Source: Lepidurus packardi
Lineage: Eukaryota; Arthropoda; Branchiopoda; Notostraca; Triopsidae
NCBI GenBank assembly: GCA_023053545.1
Contig: JAKZAN010000005.1
Span: 12,710,001-12,774,000 of the forward strand
Reading direction: 5' to 3'
DNA: 64,000 nt
Shown piece by piece: positions 46,745 to 58,800 of this stretch. Within the stretch, counting starts at the first letter, position 1; each line of letters opens with the position of its first letter. Under the pieces are notes generated by a model. That model was given only the letters and a program-made list of their open reading frames with translations. It was not told the origin of the DNA and ran no database searches. Made by a program: the position numbers and the translations under genes.

Positions 46745-47512
46745 CTATGGTAGGCTAAAGGAACGGCTGCCCAAACGCAACAAGCCGGTGTTAAACGCCG
46801 CAAGTCCGGCGTAAGGCAACCGTTGCCTTCGGTAACCACATTTGCGTTGCGTGGCTGCTTTGCACCGCACCCAATGGCCTAAGCAGGCCGGAGTAAACGC
46901 TCAAGTCCGGCATAGTACAGCCCGTTGCCTTCGGTAGCCGCACTTGCGCTGCGTGGCTGCATGGCACGGCACCCAATGGCCTAGGCAGCCCGGAGTAAAC
47001 GCTCAAGTCCGGCATAGTACAGCCCGTTGCCTTCGGTAGCCGCACTTGCGCTGCGTGGCTGCATGGCACCGCATTCGATGGCATAGGCAGGCCGGAGTAA
47101 ACGCTCAAGTCCGGCATAGTACAGCCATTGCCTTCGGTAGCCGCACTTGCGCTGCGTGGCTGCATGGCACCGCACCCAATGGCCTAAGCAGGCCGGAGTA
47201 AACGCTCAAGTCCGGCATAGTACAGCCGTTGCCTTCGGTAGCCACATTTGCGTTGCGTGGCTCCTTTGCACCGCACCCAATGGCCTAAGCAGGCCGGAGT
47301 AAACGCTCAAGTCCGGCATAGTACAGCCGTTGCCTTCGGTACCCGCACTTGCGCTGCGTGGCTGCATGGCACCACACTCGATGGCATAGGCAGGCCGGTG
47401 TAAACGCTCAAGTCCGGCATAGTACAGCCGTTGCCTTCGGTAGCCGCACTTGCGCTGCGTGGCTGCATGGCACCGCACTCGATGGCATAGGCAGGCCGGA
47501 GTAAGTGCTGCG
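46745..47512. repeat. GC-rich minisatellite, about eight units of 101-102 bp
   Basis: The phrase GGCCGGAGTAAACGCTCAAG recurs near 46,886, 46,988, 47,090, 47,190, 47,292, 47,393 and 47,494, with a diverged first unit at about 46,780. Each unit reads TTGCCTTCGGTAGCCGCACTT, TGCGTGGCTGCATGGCACC and AAGTCCGGCATAGTACAG. It is flanked by AT-rich DNA. The long frames across it, on the minus strand, follow from the period and are not evidence of a protein. Confidence 0.95.
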
Positions 47513-49438
47513 AGCCCGGGCAGAGCTCATTGTGGGAATACCGGTGTCTTGTTATTTGGAGTTTAACAGGTCTAGTAAACTTACTCAGGTGGAAAGTTTA
47601 TGCATATTTTATGCTCCATTGTTTTAAAACAATGTCTTTTTTTTCGTTCCAGTCACTTTAGCCTTAAAGTTTATGGGAAAGAGAAGGGCACCTACGAACT
47701 AGACCCGTTTTCTTAAAAAAGAATCTAAGTTTAGTGTCAATATTATAATTGCTTTCGCTTCCAGGAATTCTTTTCCATAACGACCCATTTACTCTTAAAA
47801 AATCAAGTCACGGTCGAATCGTAGTCTCCAAATTCCTGCCATGCTTCTTGGTTTCCCACTCTCGAAGAAATTATGTAATGTTTTTTTTTTCTGCGGAATG
47901 TTAAGGACGTGAAACGTTTTCGTATGCAACGTTGGACGTCCTTTCCAAAACTATGTCTGGCCTTGCATCTAATTACTTCCATCTAAAAATAGGGGAAAGA
48001 CCCTAACAAGAATTGATTAGGATCTAATTAGTCGCAATTCCAATCCTAAATCGGGTACTTTCTAAATGGTTCATTGTATTAAAAAAAATGCAAGTACAAC
48101 TAAAACAATTACCAAAATGGACATTTGCCATGAAAGCCATACATAAGAGGGTGCAATGAGGCTTGAAGGTTTTTTTTATTTTATTTTTTTATCCTTTTTT
48201 AAAATTGTTTCGAGGGCCAAAGTGAAAATTAGGGCGCTTTGAGGGAAACTGTTTAGCTTGCGATTTGCTTCGGTTCTTTTTCTCAATGTGTTTCTCTGGT
48301 TGCTTCCCGTAGCCTTGTTTTGCGAGTTTTTTTTCCCTTTTTATAGCATTTTTTTAAAAAGAGTATCAAACTGGGATAATAATCCTATTATCTTAATCTT
48401 ACAAAAGCGAGCAGCACAAGTCCAGGAAGTTTGTGATCGTACTTTCCCGCCTGATGGACATGGAATGAGGCTAATTGGTTTTTAATTTGGTTTACCTTTA
48501 TCTTATAGGTACACCTCAACTGCCCTCTCCATAACCCGCGCTGCTGCCATCTGTTGCTGTCCATACAATGGGAAATCCTTGGAGAACCTTATTAAGTAAT
48601 TTTCATAAAAAGACTTTCTGATTTCTTCATACATTGACGTAGAATCTACCTCCTCAATAAGAAGCAAGATAAATAAATAATAAACATAACAAAAATAGCG
48701 AACATAAAGAATAGTAATAAACTTGAACAATACAAATAAATGTAAACAATAACAAAAAACAAAACAATAATAATAAACGTAAATAATAACAATAATAAAG
48801 AAACGATAACAACAAACATAAACAGTGATGAAAAGATGGATAAGAATAACAAAGCGAAGATTACTAGAAGATAATATTTGATATTAAGGTGAAATTTAAA
48901 TTGCTTAAATTTTCTTAACATGGTTTTTAATTCCCGCTTCCTTATATTTCCAATCTTTTCTGCTCCAGTTAGTCTGGTGGTAATTGCATGGTTCTGAACA
49001 ATTTGACTTTGTGAAAAGAAAGGAAAGGTTCACACTTATATGAAGTGCCAGTTTTCTCCTGTTTTCCCAAGTGCTGGGGAAACTTTCTCGCATAGCTAAT
49101 ACGCAAGTAATGATGCGTATCTCTTGTGAACCATACCTAAGAATGGCAGATTGAGTTCCTTGGGTTCATTTCTTCTTTCCAATCTTCCCTGTAGCTATTG
49201 TTGGAATCCTTTTTTTTTGTTAAACGGAAAGTTGTTAGAAATTATCCAACCGGTTTTTTATAGTTTTATATATCTTCAACTGGGAGAAAGGAAAGAGGGG
49301 GATTTTGAGAGTGTGAAGTGATGTCCGTATGCCAGATGTCTCGAAAGAGTTTCTATAAGGCAAATTAGCATAAATATAAAGTGTGTGTGTTGGACATGGG
49401 TTCTTAGGATTCGAATGTAACGATTGCTGTTGTTGTAG
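47513..49438. other. Noncoding region before the cuticle gene
   Basis: No supported exon was found. Bases 48,650-48,860 are a degenerate AATAATAAAC low-complexity tract. The 5' exon with the ATG of the following gene should lie here or further left, but no candidate stands out. Confidence 0.45.
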
Positions 49439-51344
49439 GCTTGTTAACCTGGAGTCTTGGCTTGGGTATCGTTCAAGCTGAACCCAAAAGACCGCCCAAT
49501 TACCATTATGATCACATGCCGGATACTTCCTTCTCCTGCGCGGGTAAAGTCGTGGGTGGATATTATGCAGACACCGATACCGAATGCCAAATGTTCCATG
49601 TTTGCGTCCAAGTCGATGAAAACGATGTAAGTTCATCTTTTATGACTACTTAAAAGTTCATATTTTGAACAGCAGGCTCCAAATACTTTTACTTTAATTT
49701 TCTAGACTTTTAGAGTGTCTAATTAACGTCTAAAGCAGGCATTTAAAGTTAAGTTAGCCTATACAACCTGGTTTAAGTCGCTTGTATTCCTGACGTTTAG
49801 TAAACAAAGGGGCGGAGCCTTGAAATACTACGTATTGGTATCAAGGACACATCGATTGACATAGAAATCCTTGCCAAAACTTTGTTTATAGTTCTTTTTC
49901 CTGCCGCCAGATGTTTGACATACAAATCCTTGCCAAAACTTTGTTTACAGTTCTTTTTCCTGCCGCCAGATGTTACTACTAAATATTGGCAAAAAGGCGG
50001 AGCTTTGGAAAACAATAACAATGAAAAGGAAAGCTTATTTTTAGCCCTGAAAATCACGTTTAATGTTTTTGGCAAATTATATCTTTATACTACTTGGCGT
50101 ACTATAAACGCCCTTTGAAAGAACTTTCTCAGTCCAAGTTCATGAAAGTCAGGGCATGGAAAACAAGAAAACTTGTCTTTCGGTTTTTTGACCTAATTAA
50201 ATTTTTTCTCTTGTCTGGCTGATAACTGTCCAAAAAGTCCTAGGAAAAATAACTTTCACAAGTGGAGTATGCCCTGGGAACGATAAAACAGGTCGTTTTT
50301 TATTTTATTTTCCCATCTATATCGGTTTCTTTATTACAACATATTTTCACTTTCATATAAAAAAAGGCCTAATTGGTATTGTGTCCCGCAATTTTTCTTT
50401 TTGCCTTTGTCCGCCAGGTGCGTGACTTCAAATTCATGTGCCCGAATGACACCGTCTTTGACCAGGAGAATTTCATCTGTGCCAACTGGTTTGAAATCGA
50501 TTGCTCCATCTCGAAGCAGTTTTACGGTAAAAACTTGCATCTTTTCCAAGTCTTAAGCGACGACTTGACCAAAGGAGGCGGGATCAAGACCGGTTCTAAG
50601 ATTCCCGGCGCCACTTTGACCTTTCCGGAAGAACTGTCTGCCACCCAGCGGAAGCAAGTGGAACTACAACATCAACAGTTGCAAGACCTGGAAAAGCAGC
50701 AGAACGAGACCAACTCCAAGCAGCAAATCGTCCTAGATATCCACCAACGGAAGCAGGAAGAACATCAGCGGAAGCAGCTGGAGATTTTGCAAATACAAAC
50801 ACAACAACAACAACAGTTCCAGTTGGATCAACTGCGACCCCATGAAGAACCCTTGCAAGGCCGGAAGATCCCATCCGGGGCTGCCGCGTCGTCCCAAACG
50901 GTTTCCATGTCGACTTCCTCGAGTTCCATCTCTATGGCCGGTACCAACCCAGCCGTTCCAGGTGGTGATTCCAGTTCAGCTAATGATAAACTTCCTGTTC
51001 GCGCCATAGGTCCTGAGCCTCCTGCCGCAGGCAAGAAAGACCACACCACGGGACAGAAAGAATCGACAGATGGCACTGTCGAATACGACTACTACTATTA
51101 CGACTACGACGAGTCGACGGAAGCTCAGGGAAACTTCTTTTTAAACGATGAGTACGATCCCAACGGCGCCATCGTTCACGCGTCGCGGGGGCAGTTACCC
51201 ATGCCGGTTGGGGCAGCACCGGGACGGCCCGCGGCTAACAGGCCGGTCCACGTGAGTCCGACGCCAAACCGCGTGGTCAACAGCCCCGTCCATGCGAATC
51301 CGCCTCCTACGCGAGTTACCTCTACGCAAAGAACGGGTGTGTAA
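49439..51344 (+). CDS. CPAP1-type cuticle protein with one chitin-binding domain (5' exon missing)
   Basis: Secreted chitin-binding structural protein of cuticle. Two exons, 49439-49626 and 50418-51344, join in phase to 370 aa. The first opens after an acceptor with the end of a signal peptide (LLTWSLGLGIVQA), so an upstream exon with the ATG is still needed. The peritrophin-A (CBM14) domain is split by the intron and has all six Cys: FSCAG, TECQMFHVC, FMCPND, FICANW, and DCS at the end, with the aromatic GYYAD and FDQENF typical of CPAP1. After it come a Gln/Lys-rich coiled-coil-like region, a Ser-rich region, an acidic Tyr cluster (EYDYYYYDYDE) that could be cross-linked or sulfated, and a Pro-rich tail. 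An AATAAA lies about 440 bases after the stop. Confidence 0.88.
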
Positions 51345-52606
51345 CGAAGTATTTTTGTTGGGGAGAAGGAGGTATTATTAGCAAAACAAACAAAGAAGAC
51401 TTTTAAAAAAAGTGGAAATTTTGCCAAAAAACAAACGTTTGTTTGGGAGAATAGTTTCCTGCGAAAATGACAGATGGAGCCAGCGGCCATAATTGTTTTG
51501 TCAACGCATGACTAATTTTATTTGTTAATTAAGTTAACAATGGACAGAAGTGTGGAAAAAAGGAGCATTCCAAGAATTGGAAGGAAAATGGACCCCTTAT
51601 TGTACAAATTACGTGACTGTATCATATTATTGTACAGGCTGTAATTGGAAAATTGATGTGAGAAAAAGAAATTGAGGAGAAGCATGGTTTGGAAAGGGCA
51701 AAATGGTTTCATATTTTCTTTTATGGGAAAGAAAGTTAAGTGTGTGTTTGTTGTCCTTTTCCAGGTTGTGTTTGTGTTGGTTCACAATAAAAGGAGAGAC
51801 ATTGTAGAGTTATTTTTATATTGCTGGGCAAGTTTTGTAGCCAATACAAAATTTATACATGGAAGAAGGTAAGCAGTAACAGTAATCTAGGGTAACTTAT
51901 TCTAGGAATTATGTCAGAGATTTCATGAAAGTCAACCTTCAAATTAAACTGCTGGACGCAAAATATACGCAAACTTTAAATTAAGTGTCGCGAGGAATCC
52001 ATCCAGGTTTGGCCAATAAGCGCAGTAGTGCCTCAACGGTGTCCTACGTCCCTAAGGCGTAGGTGACGCCATCATCGGTGTTATTAGGTGATATTCTTTC
52101 CCCACACTTGAGTAGTACCGGTATTTTATATATCATTTGAATTAAAGACCGAAGGGATCATTTGAAACTGTATATTGTATATGTGAGCTTTAAATAAAAA
52201 CAATTTAAACCAAACACATTGCCTTTGAATTATTTTTGATGATCTTTACTCGTAATAAAAAACTAAGTAAGAATTTTTTTATTACATTTGAAATACATCA
52301 AAGAAATAAAATATAATAACGCAGATTCCAGAGAATATAAGGTATAGCTATAGGTGAAACGTCATATATATATAAATCGAGCAAAAACATTGATCATTTC
52401 CCATGGACAGTGTATACTAGCTTAATTCATATTTTGCTTTTATACCTCAATTTACCAATATAAATATATAGGTATATATGTAAATATACCACATGCTTAT
52501 ATATACCTAAGCTAACCTATATATACAGTTCCTTTATATCTATACTGTATATCACCTTGGTTCATATGTTGCTTTTATAGATGCTTTTACAACACATTAA
52601 TATAAG
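51345..52606. other. 3' flank and TA-rich spacer
   Basis: Bases 51,345-51,870 are the likely 3' untranslated region of the cuticle gene. A diverged copy of 51,778-51,877, ending TACAAAATTTATACATGGAAGAAGG, recurs at about 53,232-53,350. Bases 52,360-52,580 are rich in TATATA and TATACC steps. Confidence 0.55.
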
Positions 52607-52862
52607 CCTATGACCGCGTGGATAACACGCACGACTGGGGACCCAAAGGTCCTCGGTTCGATTCCCGGTCGAGGCACTTTATTTCGTCGAAAAAACGAAA
52701 TATTAAATGGCTCCCTTTCCCTGTACCATATGCCTTCCCGGCAAGGTTCCTATTCCCATATTCGAAATTGTGATGCTTCGGCATTACGAGCTCGAATATC
52801 GAGGATAGGAAACCGAGCAGGGGAGTTGGCAACAGGGAAAAGGGGCGAGGCTCTCAATTTTT
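52607..52862 (+). ncRNA. Candidate Pol III unit: tRNA-like head, long hairpin, T5 end
   Basis: An A-box-like TGACCGCGTGG (52,611-52,621) and a perfect B box GGTTCGATTCC (52,655-52,665) are spaced as in a tRNA gene. The D-arm GCGTG/CACGC can pair, but the anticodon and acceptor stems are degenerate, so it is not a working tRNA. There follow an 8-bp hairpin (52,680-52,702) and then a hairpin of about 134 nt (52,712-52,845). Its helices are CCCTTTCCCTGT/ACAGGGAAAAGGG, GGTTCCTAT/ATAGGAAACC with one bulged A, and ATATTCGA/TCGAATAT, with a 7-bp apical stem closed by C(TTCG)G. TTTTT at 52,858-52,862 could terminate Pol III. It may be a tRNA-derived SINE or a tRNA-hairpin chimera. Confidence 0.6.
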
Positions 52863-53683
52863 GACGATTTTTCAAGGGGACCCCCTTGATCGTGCAGGGA
52901 TCCTTATGGAAAAAAGCCCAGAAAACGCTTTCCCAGCTCGAAAAGGAGCCACGCCCCCTTTTTGGTCTAATCCACTAATAGGATTCGTACTTTTTGTTGA
53001 GGCCACACCCCTTTTCGCGGGTTTTTTGAAAAATCACTAAAAAAAGTACCAGATTTTCGATTTTATTTCAATAATTACAAATCGTACAATAAATATGGCA
53101 TTTTGGGAAAGGATTTGGATAGAATTGATGGGGAACGTTTTGTCCGAAGTTTCTTGTTTACATTCTTTAAATTTTCAACAACCGCATAAAACCAGCGCCT
53201 GTGCCCGTGGTCTATTTTTCCTCCCCAGGCTTTGCCGCGGTTCGCAACAATAGGAGAGATATTGTGAAGTTATTCCTGTATTTGTAGCTTTACAAATTGG
53301 TTTAAGGTTTTGTAGCCATTACAAAATTTATACATGGAAGAAGGAAATAACAGGAAAGGGAGGAGCCTATCACCTAGACCAATATGTATAAAACCTTACA
53401 ATTTAAAAAAATCCCTTTATGGCTTGGATGATTGTTGGCTTTGAAACGCAAAAGTCTTTTAATTTTGTAAACCAAAATTACGGATTTGGCTTGAGCGCTT
53501 GGAAGTCAACAATATCACTGGGTGAGTAATGCATTACTTGTTAAAGGAAGCTCAGCTTCAAATATGTTGCATTTTGCACTGATTTGGGGTAGTCAATCAC
53601 TGTAAAAATAGAAACTGGATAGGATTGGCAGCTTAAGGATCGGTTTATGAACTTATGATCCTGTTTAAAGCTTGTCCATCAGA
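52863..53683. other. Spacer with short inverted repeat and 3'-UTR duplicate
   Basis: TCAAGGGG/CCCCTTGA forms a small hairpin at 52,872-52,890. GCCACGCCCCCTTTTT and GCCACACCCCTTTTC recur about 75 bases apart. The copy of the cuticle 3' region lies at 53,232-53,350. No gene was found. Confidence 0.5.
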
Positions 53684-54701
53684 TTAGAATTCATTCCGGG
53701 ACAGAAAGTCGACATCGATGAAATTTTCACTGCCAGGAGGATTCAAACGCATCTGTGGATAAGAAATAAATTAGATTAAAATTACTAAGTTGGTTTTCGT
53801 ACGAAAAGAAGAACTGCGAATGGCAAATAAGGCATGCTAAAGCGTTAATGAATTAACTAATTAAGTTTTTTAGTTACGCTGTAGGCGATGTTTGTTTGTT
53901 TTTAGAATTCGTGGATTTCGTTGGAGTAGTCGGCCGAGTTGTCTTTAAGCAGCGCCTGCAAAGCCGTTATTAGCACACATTATGTAAATAAGCCCATATG
54001 TGAGTTGAAAAGTATTGTTAACTTTCCAGATTATTGAGGCTCCCGTTCCATGTTAATCCAATACACAGTTTCCTCTTATTCCTCGGATAATTGATGTCAA
54101 AAACTTTCCAAATATTATTTATTAAAAAATTTATGGGAAAGCTTAAGGTTTCTTTGAACTAACACTAATTTTAATTCTTGAATTGGTCCTTTCAAAAGTC
54201 AATAAGGGTTAAATTGCTATCCCGTACCTCATGATAATAGACCTTAACAACACTGCCAAGGATTTTTAGCTTGAAAAACTGATTTTCGCAAGGTTAATTA
54301 AAATTTCTAAGTTAGAGGAATACGGGAGCCTTTTTTGTATAAAAGTAACATTGTGTCGTACCAGAATTCGTTGTTTTTCCTTGCAAGCATACTCGGATTC
54401 ATCCACATCATTGTAACAGTCACTTTTGTAATCCATGGGTAAGGGTAGTTTCCCATTAAATTCGCACAGTTTGGCTAGTGATCGTGATTTCACAATCATT
54501 TTATGAAAGCCGGTGGTCTTTTCCTGGGGGCAGTAGAAGACATCTGGTGTTTTTTTGTCGTATACAATGGATTTGCGTAACATATCCCCCGCTAACGCCA
54601 TTCCCACCTACCAAAAACGTTATTTCAAGGTGAAAGTGAGTGAATTGTGAAGAGTGTTTGCTAGTTACCAGGGCTAGAAGCACCACAAAGACACCTCGCA
54701 T
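53684..54701 (-). CDS. Small secreted four-Cys protein with two alternative last exons
   Basis: I do not recognise the family. Exon 1 (54,669-54,701) is exactly 11 codons, MRGVFVVLLAL, and exon 2 (54,362-54,607) is exactly 82 codons, starting VGMALAGD. Together they give a signal peptide cleaved near LAG, then a mature region with Cys in FYCPQ, KLCEFN, SDCYND and YACKEK, enough for two disulfides. Exon 2 ends in phase 0 at a GTACGA donor. Two downstream exons are both in phase 0 with good CAG acceptors and their own stops: 53,902-53,955 (ALLKDNSADYSNEIHEF) and 53,684-53,752 (MRLNPPGSENFIDVDF...NEF). The predicted proteins are 110 and 115 aa. Both tails are acidic and end in EF. Confidence 0.75.
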
Positions 54702-55841
54702 ATCTAAAAAGATTCAAATTAGTTTTGAAACTTAATCAAAGGGACAATGAACCCGTCTAAGTTTATATGTAAAGGTGTATCCTAATTAGAAGTTGAGGAT
54801 TAAGACTCGAGGAATTTTTCACAATGTGGTTCACTTACCCATGATCTGATTTGAGGATTTAGTGCACTCTTGTTGATTATCACATGCAGATGTGAGATAT
54901 TGGACGTGTTGTCTCTGTGAAGGAAAACGCCTTTCTCTCCTTCTAGAACGGGACTATGGATGTCAGCTTGCCAGTTTTACCTGCGCTTATAACCGGAGGT
55001 GCCTGAAGGACTCTGGCAACTGAGAAGGTTAAGAAGCGTAGACGCAGAACACAGAACACCCAACCCGGTCGTTAAGGTCTATTATCCTGTGGCACAGTAT
55101 AGCAATTTGACCCTTAGTGACTTCGGGCGGTGAGAAACCAAGAGGAGCTTTGCACGCCCTCAATGACGTAGCTCGCCCTTTATTCCCGAAGGCCATTTAC
55201 CTACGTAGCACAAGGTGTTCTTCTAATGCCAAATCAGGCAAAGATGAGTCGGAATTTGGACAGCTAAAGGCGCCGGAACTTGACAATAGAAAGTCCCATT
55301 GTGAGCTGAATTTGAGAACGTTCTACTTGATCATTTGAATTTAAGTAACGTGACACTTTCTGGTTCAAAGTTTAGTCTTTAATTTATCGAAGAAATGAAG
55401 AAATTTCGTTTATTAGCTATGTAAATAAACATTAGATAATATTAATCGGGTTAATTTAATGTATACCTTAAATGAAAGGAATATCAAGGTCTAATGATAA
55501 ATATAAGTTCAATGAATTCTTTTAAAGTTCCGTATTTATTTCTCGTAACTATGAGGTCTGTATTGTACACTATGTAATGTCATCATTTAACAGATTTTTT
55601 ATATAACCACCAATCTATGGTCCCAATATATTAGGTTGCGTTAAAATGCAAAAGTTTTGTTTACAAAAATAGTCGTATCAGCGCCATCTGCTATCGCGTA
55701 AAAGAACTCTTTCCATGGTCTACCTTCCGTTAAAATCTTTTATACCTCTCTCTTTCTTTACGACTTACTACCATAGAAGTAAAGTTTCCTTTAAAGTTTT
55801 GGCACCCTTTCACTAAAACTTCCCAATTAAAATTAGCATCT
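54702..55841. other. Spacer without a gene
   Basis: No exon was found. A GCGCCATCTGC core lies near 55,681. Confidence 0.5.
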
Positions 55842-58800
55842 TCAATATTGTCTCCAAGCTGAAAGATCCATTCTTGGAATAGCAGCGGATTGGCACAACG
55901 CACGCGGGTTCCTAACAAAAGAAAGTTAGCTTCTTCAACTTCCCAAAGCCAAAAACTGCTTGGATATTACAAAGGAGAAGGATCTCTGAAAACCAAGGGC
56001 TGCATGTTCAAGATGTGCTCTGAATTGTCACAAATAATCCGAGCCAAACTATTCGCCCTGATCTGCTGCAGTTGCTCTGTAAACAAACATTCCGAATTAA
56101 CACAAATTACATCAACAAAACCCTGCCATCTAGCGTAGGGTATGATCACTTTACCAGGGGTGAAGGAGTGAGGTTGATTGCCATTTTCGTAAAAGAATCG
56201 ATCGCCTTCCTTGAGTCTCGCAAACTGGTCACCAATAATACACGTAAAAGTGGGTCCAAGCATACCACCTTTAATAGGAATTTCAACCAATCCACCAATG
56301 AACAAATCCACCTCATCCACGGTACGGTACAATCCTGCCAACTTTTCCACAATCTGCTCAAGTCCACCCAAAATTGCAAGTAAATACAAGGAAATAGCGT
56401 GTAAATACATCCTTTATGAGACGTATTATCCTTTAGAATAACTTACGTAAGGAGGGATGACATCTGAGAAATCTTGGAAAGCTTTAGCTTTGGGTAATCC
56501 ACACACAGCTCGGTAATCATTATACCCCGCTAGACCATGATCTCTGCCGCGCCAGACATTGATTGCAATGAGATCCATGCCATAGTCCCTCTTCTTTCTA
56601 ACTCAAACCAACACAACACATGAGGATTTATGTTTTACAAATGAAGAACTTCGTGACGTTACGATTGGAAAAGATGGTCTGTGATTTCCGTGCTGACCCA
56701 TTCATCCATTCTCTGGCCCCATTGTTCAGTCATCCCTCGAATAACAGCGTCCACATTACCAGGACGCGCTAAAAGCGATGGATTGTCAAACCATTCACGT
56801 AAAGGCTCATTTCTGTAGCTTCCATCTTCTTCTACAAAGCTGCAGAAATGAAAAAAAAAATTATGAAAAGGCACTAGGATCTAACTATGGAATTCCTTAT
56901 GAATGAGGAAACAGAAACAGAGTACGCGTCTTAAAAGATGAAGGGTAATTTCTGTTCTTTTTTTGAAAAAAAGGGAATTTCTTTCCAAAAGATTGACTTA
57001 CTGCATCACTCCTTGGATCATTGAATGTCCCATACGGAAGGCCGCCGTCGAGAACTCGTTAGTAATGGATGGATTCACTCTTTCATCGTAGTTATTGGAG
57101 TAACCCGACGTCAGGGGAGTCAAGCCATATGCATCAAGCATGCGATGTCCTAAATGGGAGAAAAATAACCAATAAATCTTGATACAAGGCGGAAAAGATG
57201 GAGATAAATTACCCAAAAGTACTGGCAGGTACTCATTGTAAGTAATGTGCTGTAAGAGGGCTGCAATGATCCGGCGTGTCTCTTGGTACAAAGTCTCGTC
57301 GTCCCAACTCGGGTTCAAAACTGCTAATTCGCCTGCGATCCTATTGTGCTCCCGAATAACCAAGATGTGCAATGCTGTCAAGCCGGGTACCTGGTTCACC
57401 CTCGCGTCACCTAGTGAGACAAATTATCCTTTCTTTTAATTCCTTTTCTCTCCATTTTATTTGTTTATTTTTCCTTCTTCCTGAAAAGCCTTTCAACTCT
57501 GCAGCAAGAAAAGGGAATAGACTTAATAAGACTTAATAACAATAATAGACTTAATAACAAAAGAATAGGCTTAAAAGGAAAGCTTGAATTACCCGAAACG
57601 AAGCAAGCAAAGCCTTCGACGGCAACGCAAGTTTTAGCTTGTGGATCTTGTGGCAAGTAAGGCACTCCATTAATGACAGAAATTCGCATCCGGCCTCCAT
57701 AGTACTCTCTTAATTTGACAGACGTTTCATCGTTAACTCCGTAAATATGAGATGCATCCAAAAAGGAAGTGAGTTGGTTCACCTATGCATAGAATCCGGG
57801 ATTGAAAGACAACACGAAATGATGGAACGCTCTCAACTGTGCTCCGGATCTTTGGTTTTGCTCAGATCATTTTCGATCAGCGTCAACCCGATCCGATCAA
57901 ATGCTGCAAAATTTCAAGAACTCTAGATCCGGATCGGAAAAGATTTCCCTCGATCAGATTTGCTCAAAGATCCGATCAAGTTCCGGTCATTTTTATATAA
58001 AACAATAGTAATAATAAACTTAAGTACACTGCTCAATAAAAGTGAATTGAACAAAAACACATTTGTTAATTTCGCACCGTGGCCACTAGATGGCCTGATT
58101 TGGATCGGCAAATTTCCCGAAAAAATCGATCCGATCCCCGCTAATTTATAGTAAACGCCGATCAGATCAGATCAGATCCACCGAATGATCGGATCTGATG
58201 GAATCTCTGTAAGATCCAGAACACTGTTGTGGGGAACATCATGCAAAGGAAAAAAATTAAAAAAGTTTCTTACTTGGTCAGCGTAGCCGTAACGACAATC
58301 AGAACGCGGAGCGATCATGGAGCGAACGAAATTCAAACATTCCACTTTACGAGGGCCATAGAAAGGATCGTCTGGGCGAATGTGGATCGGGAAGCAGTGA
58401 GGATGGGTCATCGTGGCGGGCAATAATCCGCCGTTAGGAGTGCAGCAATCGATGGAGCGGTTTCCTAAAGATATAAACAGAGAACAAAAATAGATAAATT
58501 AAAATAGAATTAAAGTTAAATAAATTAAAATAGCAAGACAAGACGTAAACTGAAGTAAGTAGCAACTGAAAATAAAACTAAAGCTTCTATTAACTACTAA
58601 ATAAAACTCTAAATGCTTTTTGGGAATTATATATCATAAAACATTTGGGAATTATATATCAAAACTCTCAAAAAACATTGAGAAAATTGAGGAAATTACT
58701 AATTAATAATAATACAAAGGTTAATACAATTAATTACAATGTTTCATATATTATATTAAACTTACTAATGTTACTTACTTACTTACAATATACATTAATA

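Noticed and set aside
46791-47478. Long minus-strand frames over the minisatellite, repeating MPDLSVYSGL-type text
   Set aside because: The period is 101-102 bp, so frames stay open only where units are 102 bp; there is no signal peptide, splice support or composition typical of protein. It reads as repeat DNA.
48503-48730. Minus-strand frame with MYEEIRKSFYENYLIRFSK
   Set aside because: The C-terminal 45 residues look protein-like, but the upstream half is low-complexity and I found no neighbouring exon or motif. It is left uncalled.
52607-52679. A functional tRNA gene
   Set aside because: The B box is perfect, but acceptor and anticodon stems do not pair well and no normal anticodon loop forms. 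It is better seen as a tRNA-like promoter.
55730-55841. Alternative reading of the last peroxidase exon ending at 55,730
   Set aside because: The frame fixed by the exon 13 donor phase gives the family C-terminus IPRMDLSAWRQY and a stop at 55,842; the longer frame has no such match.
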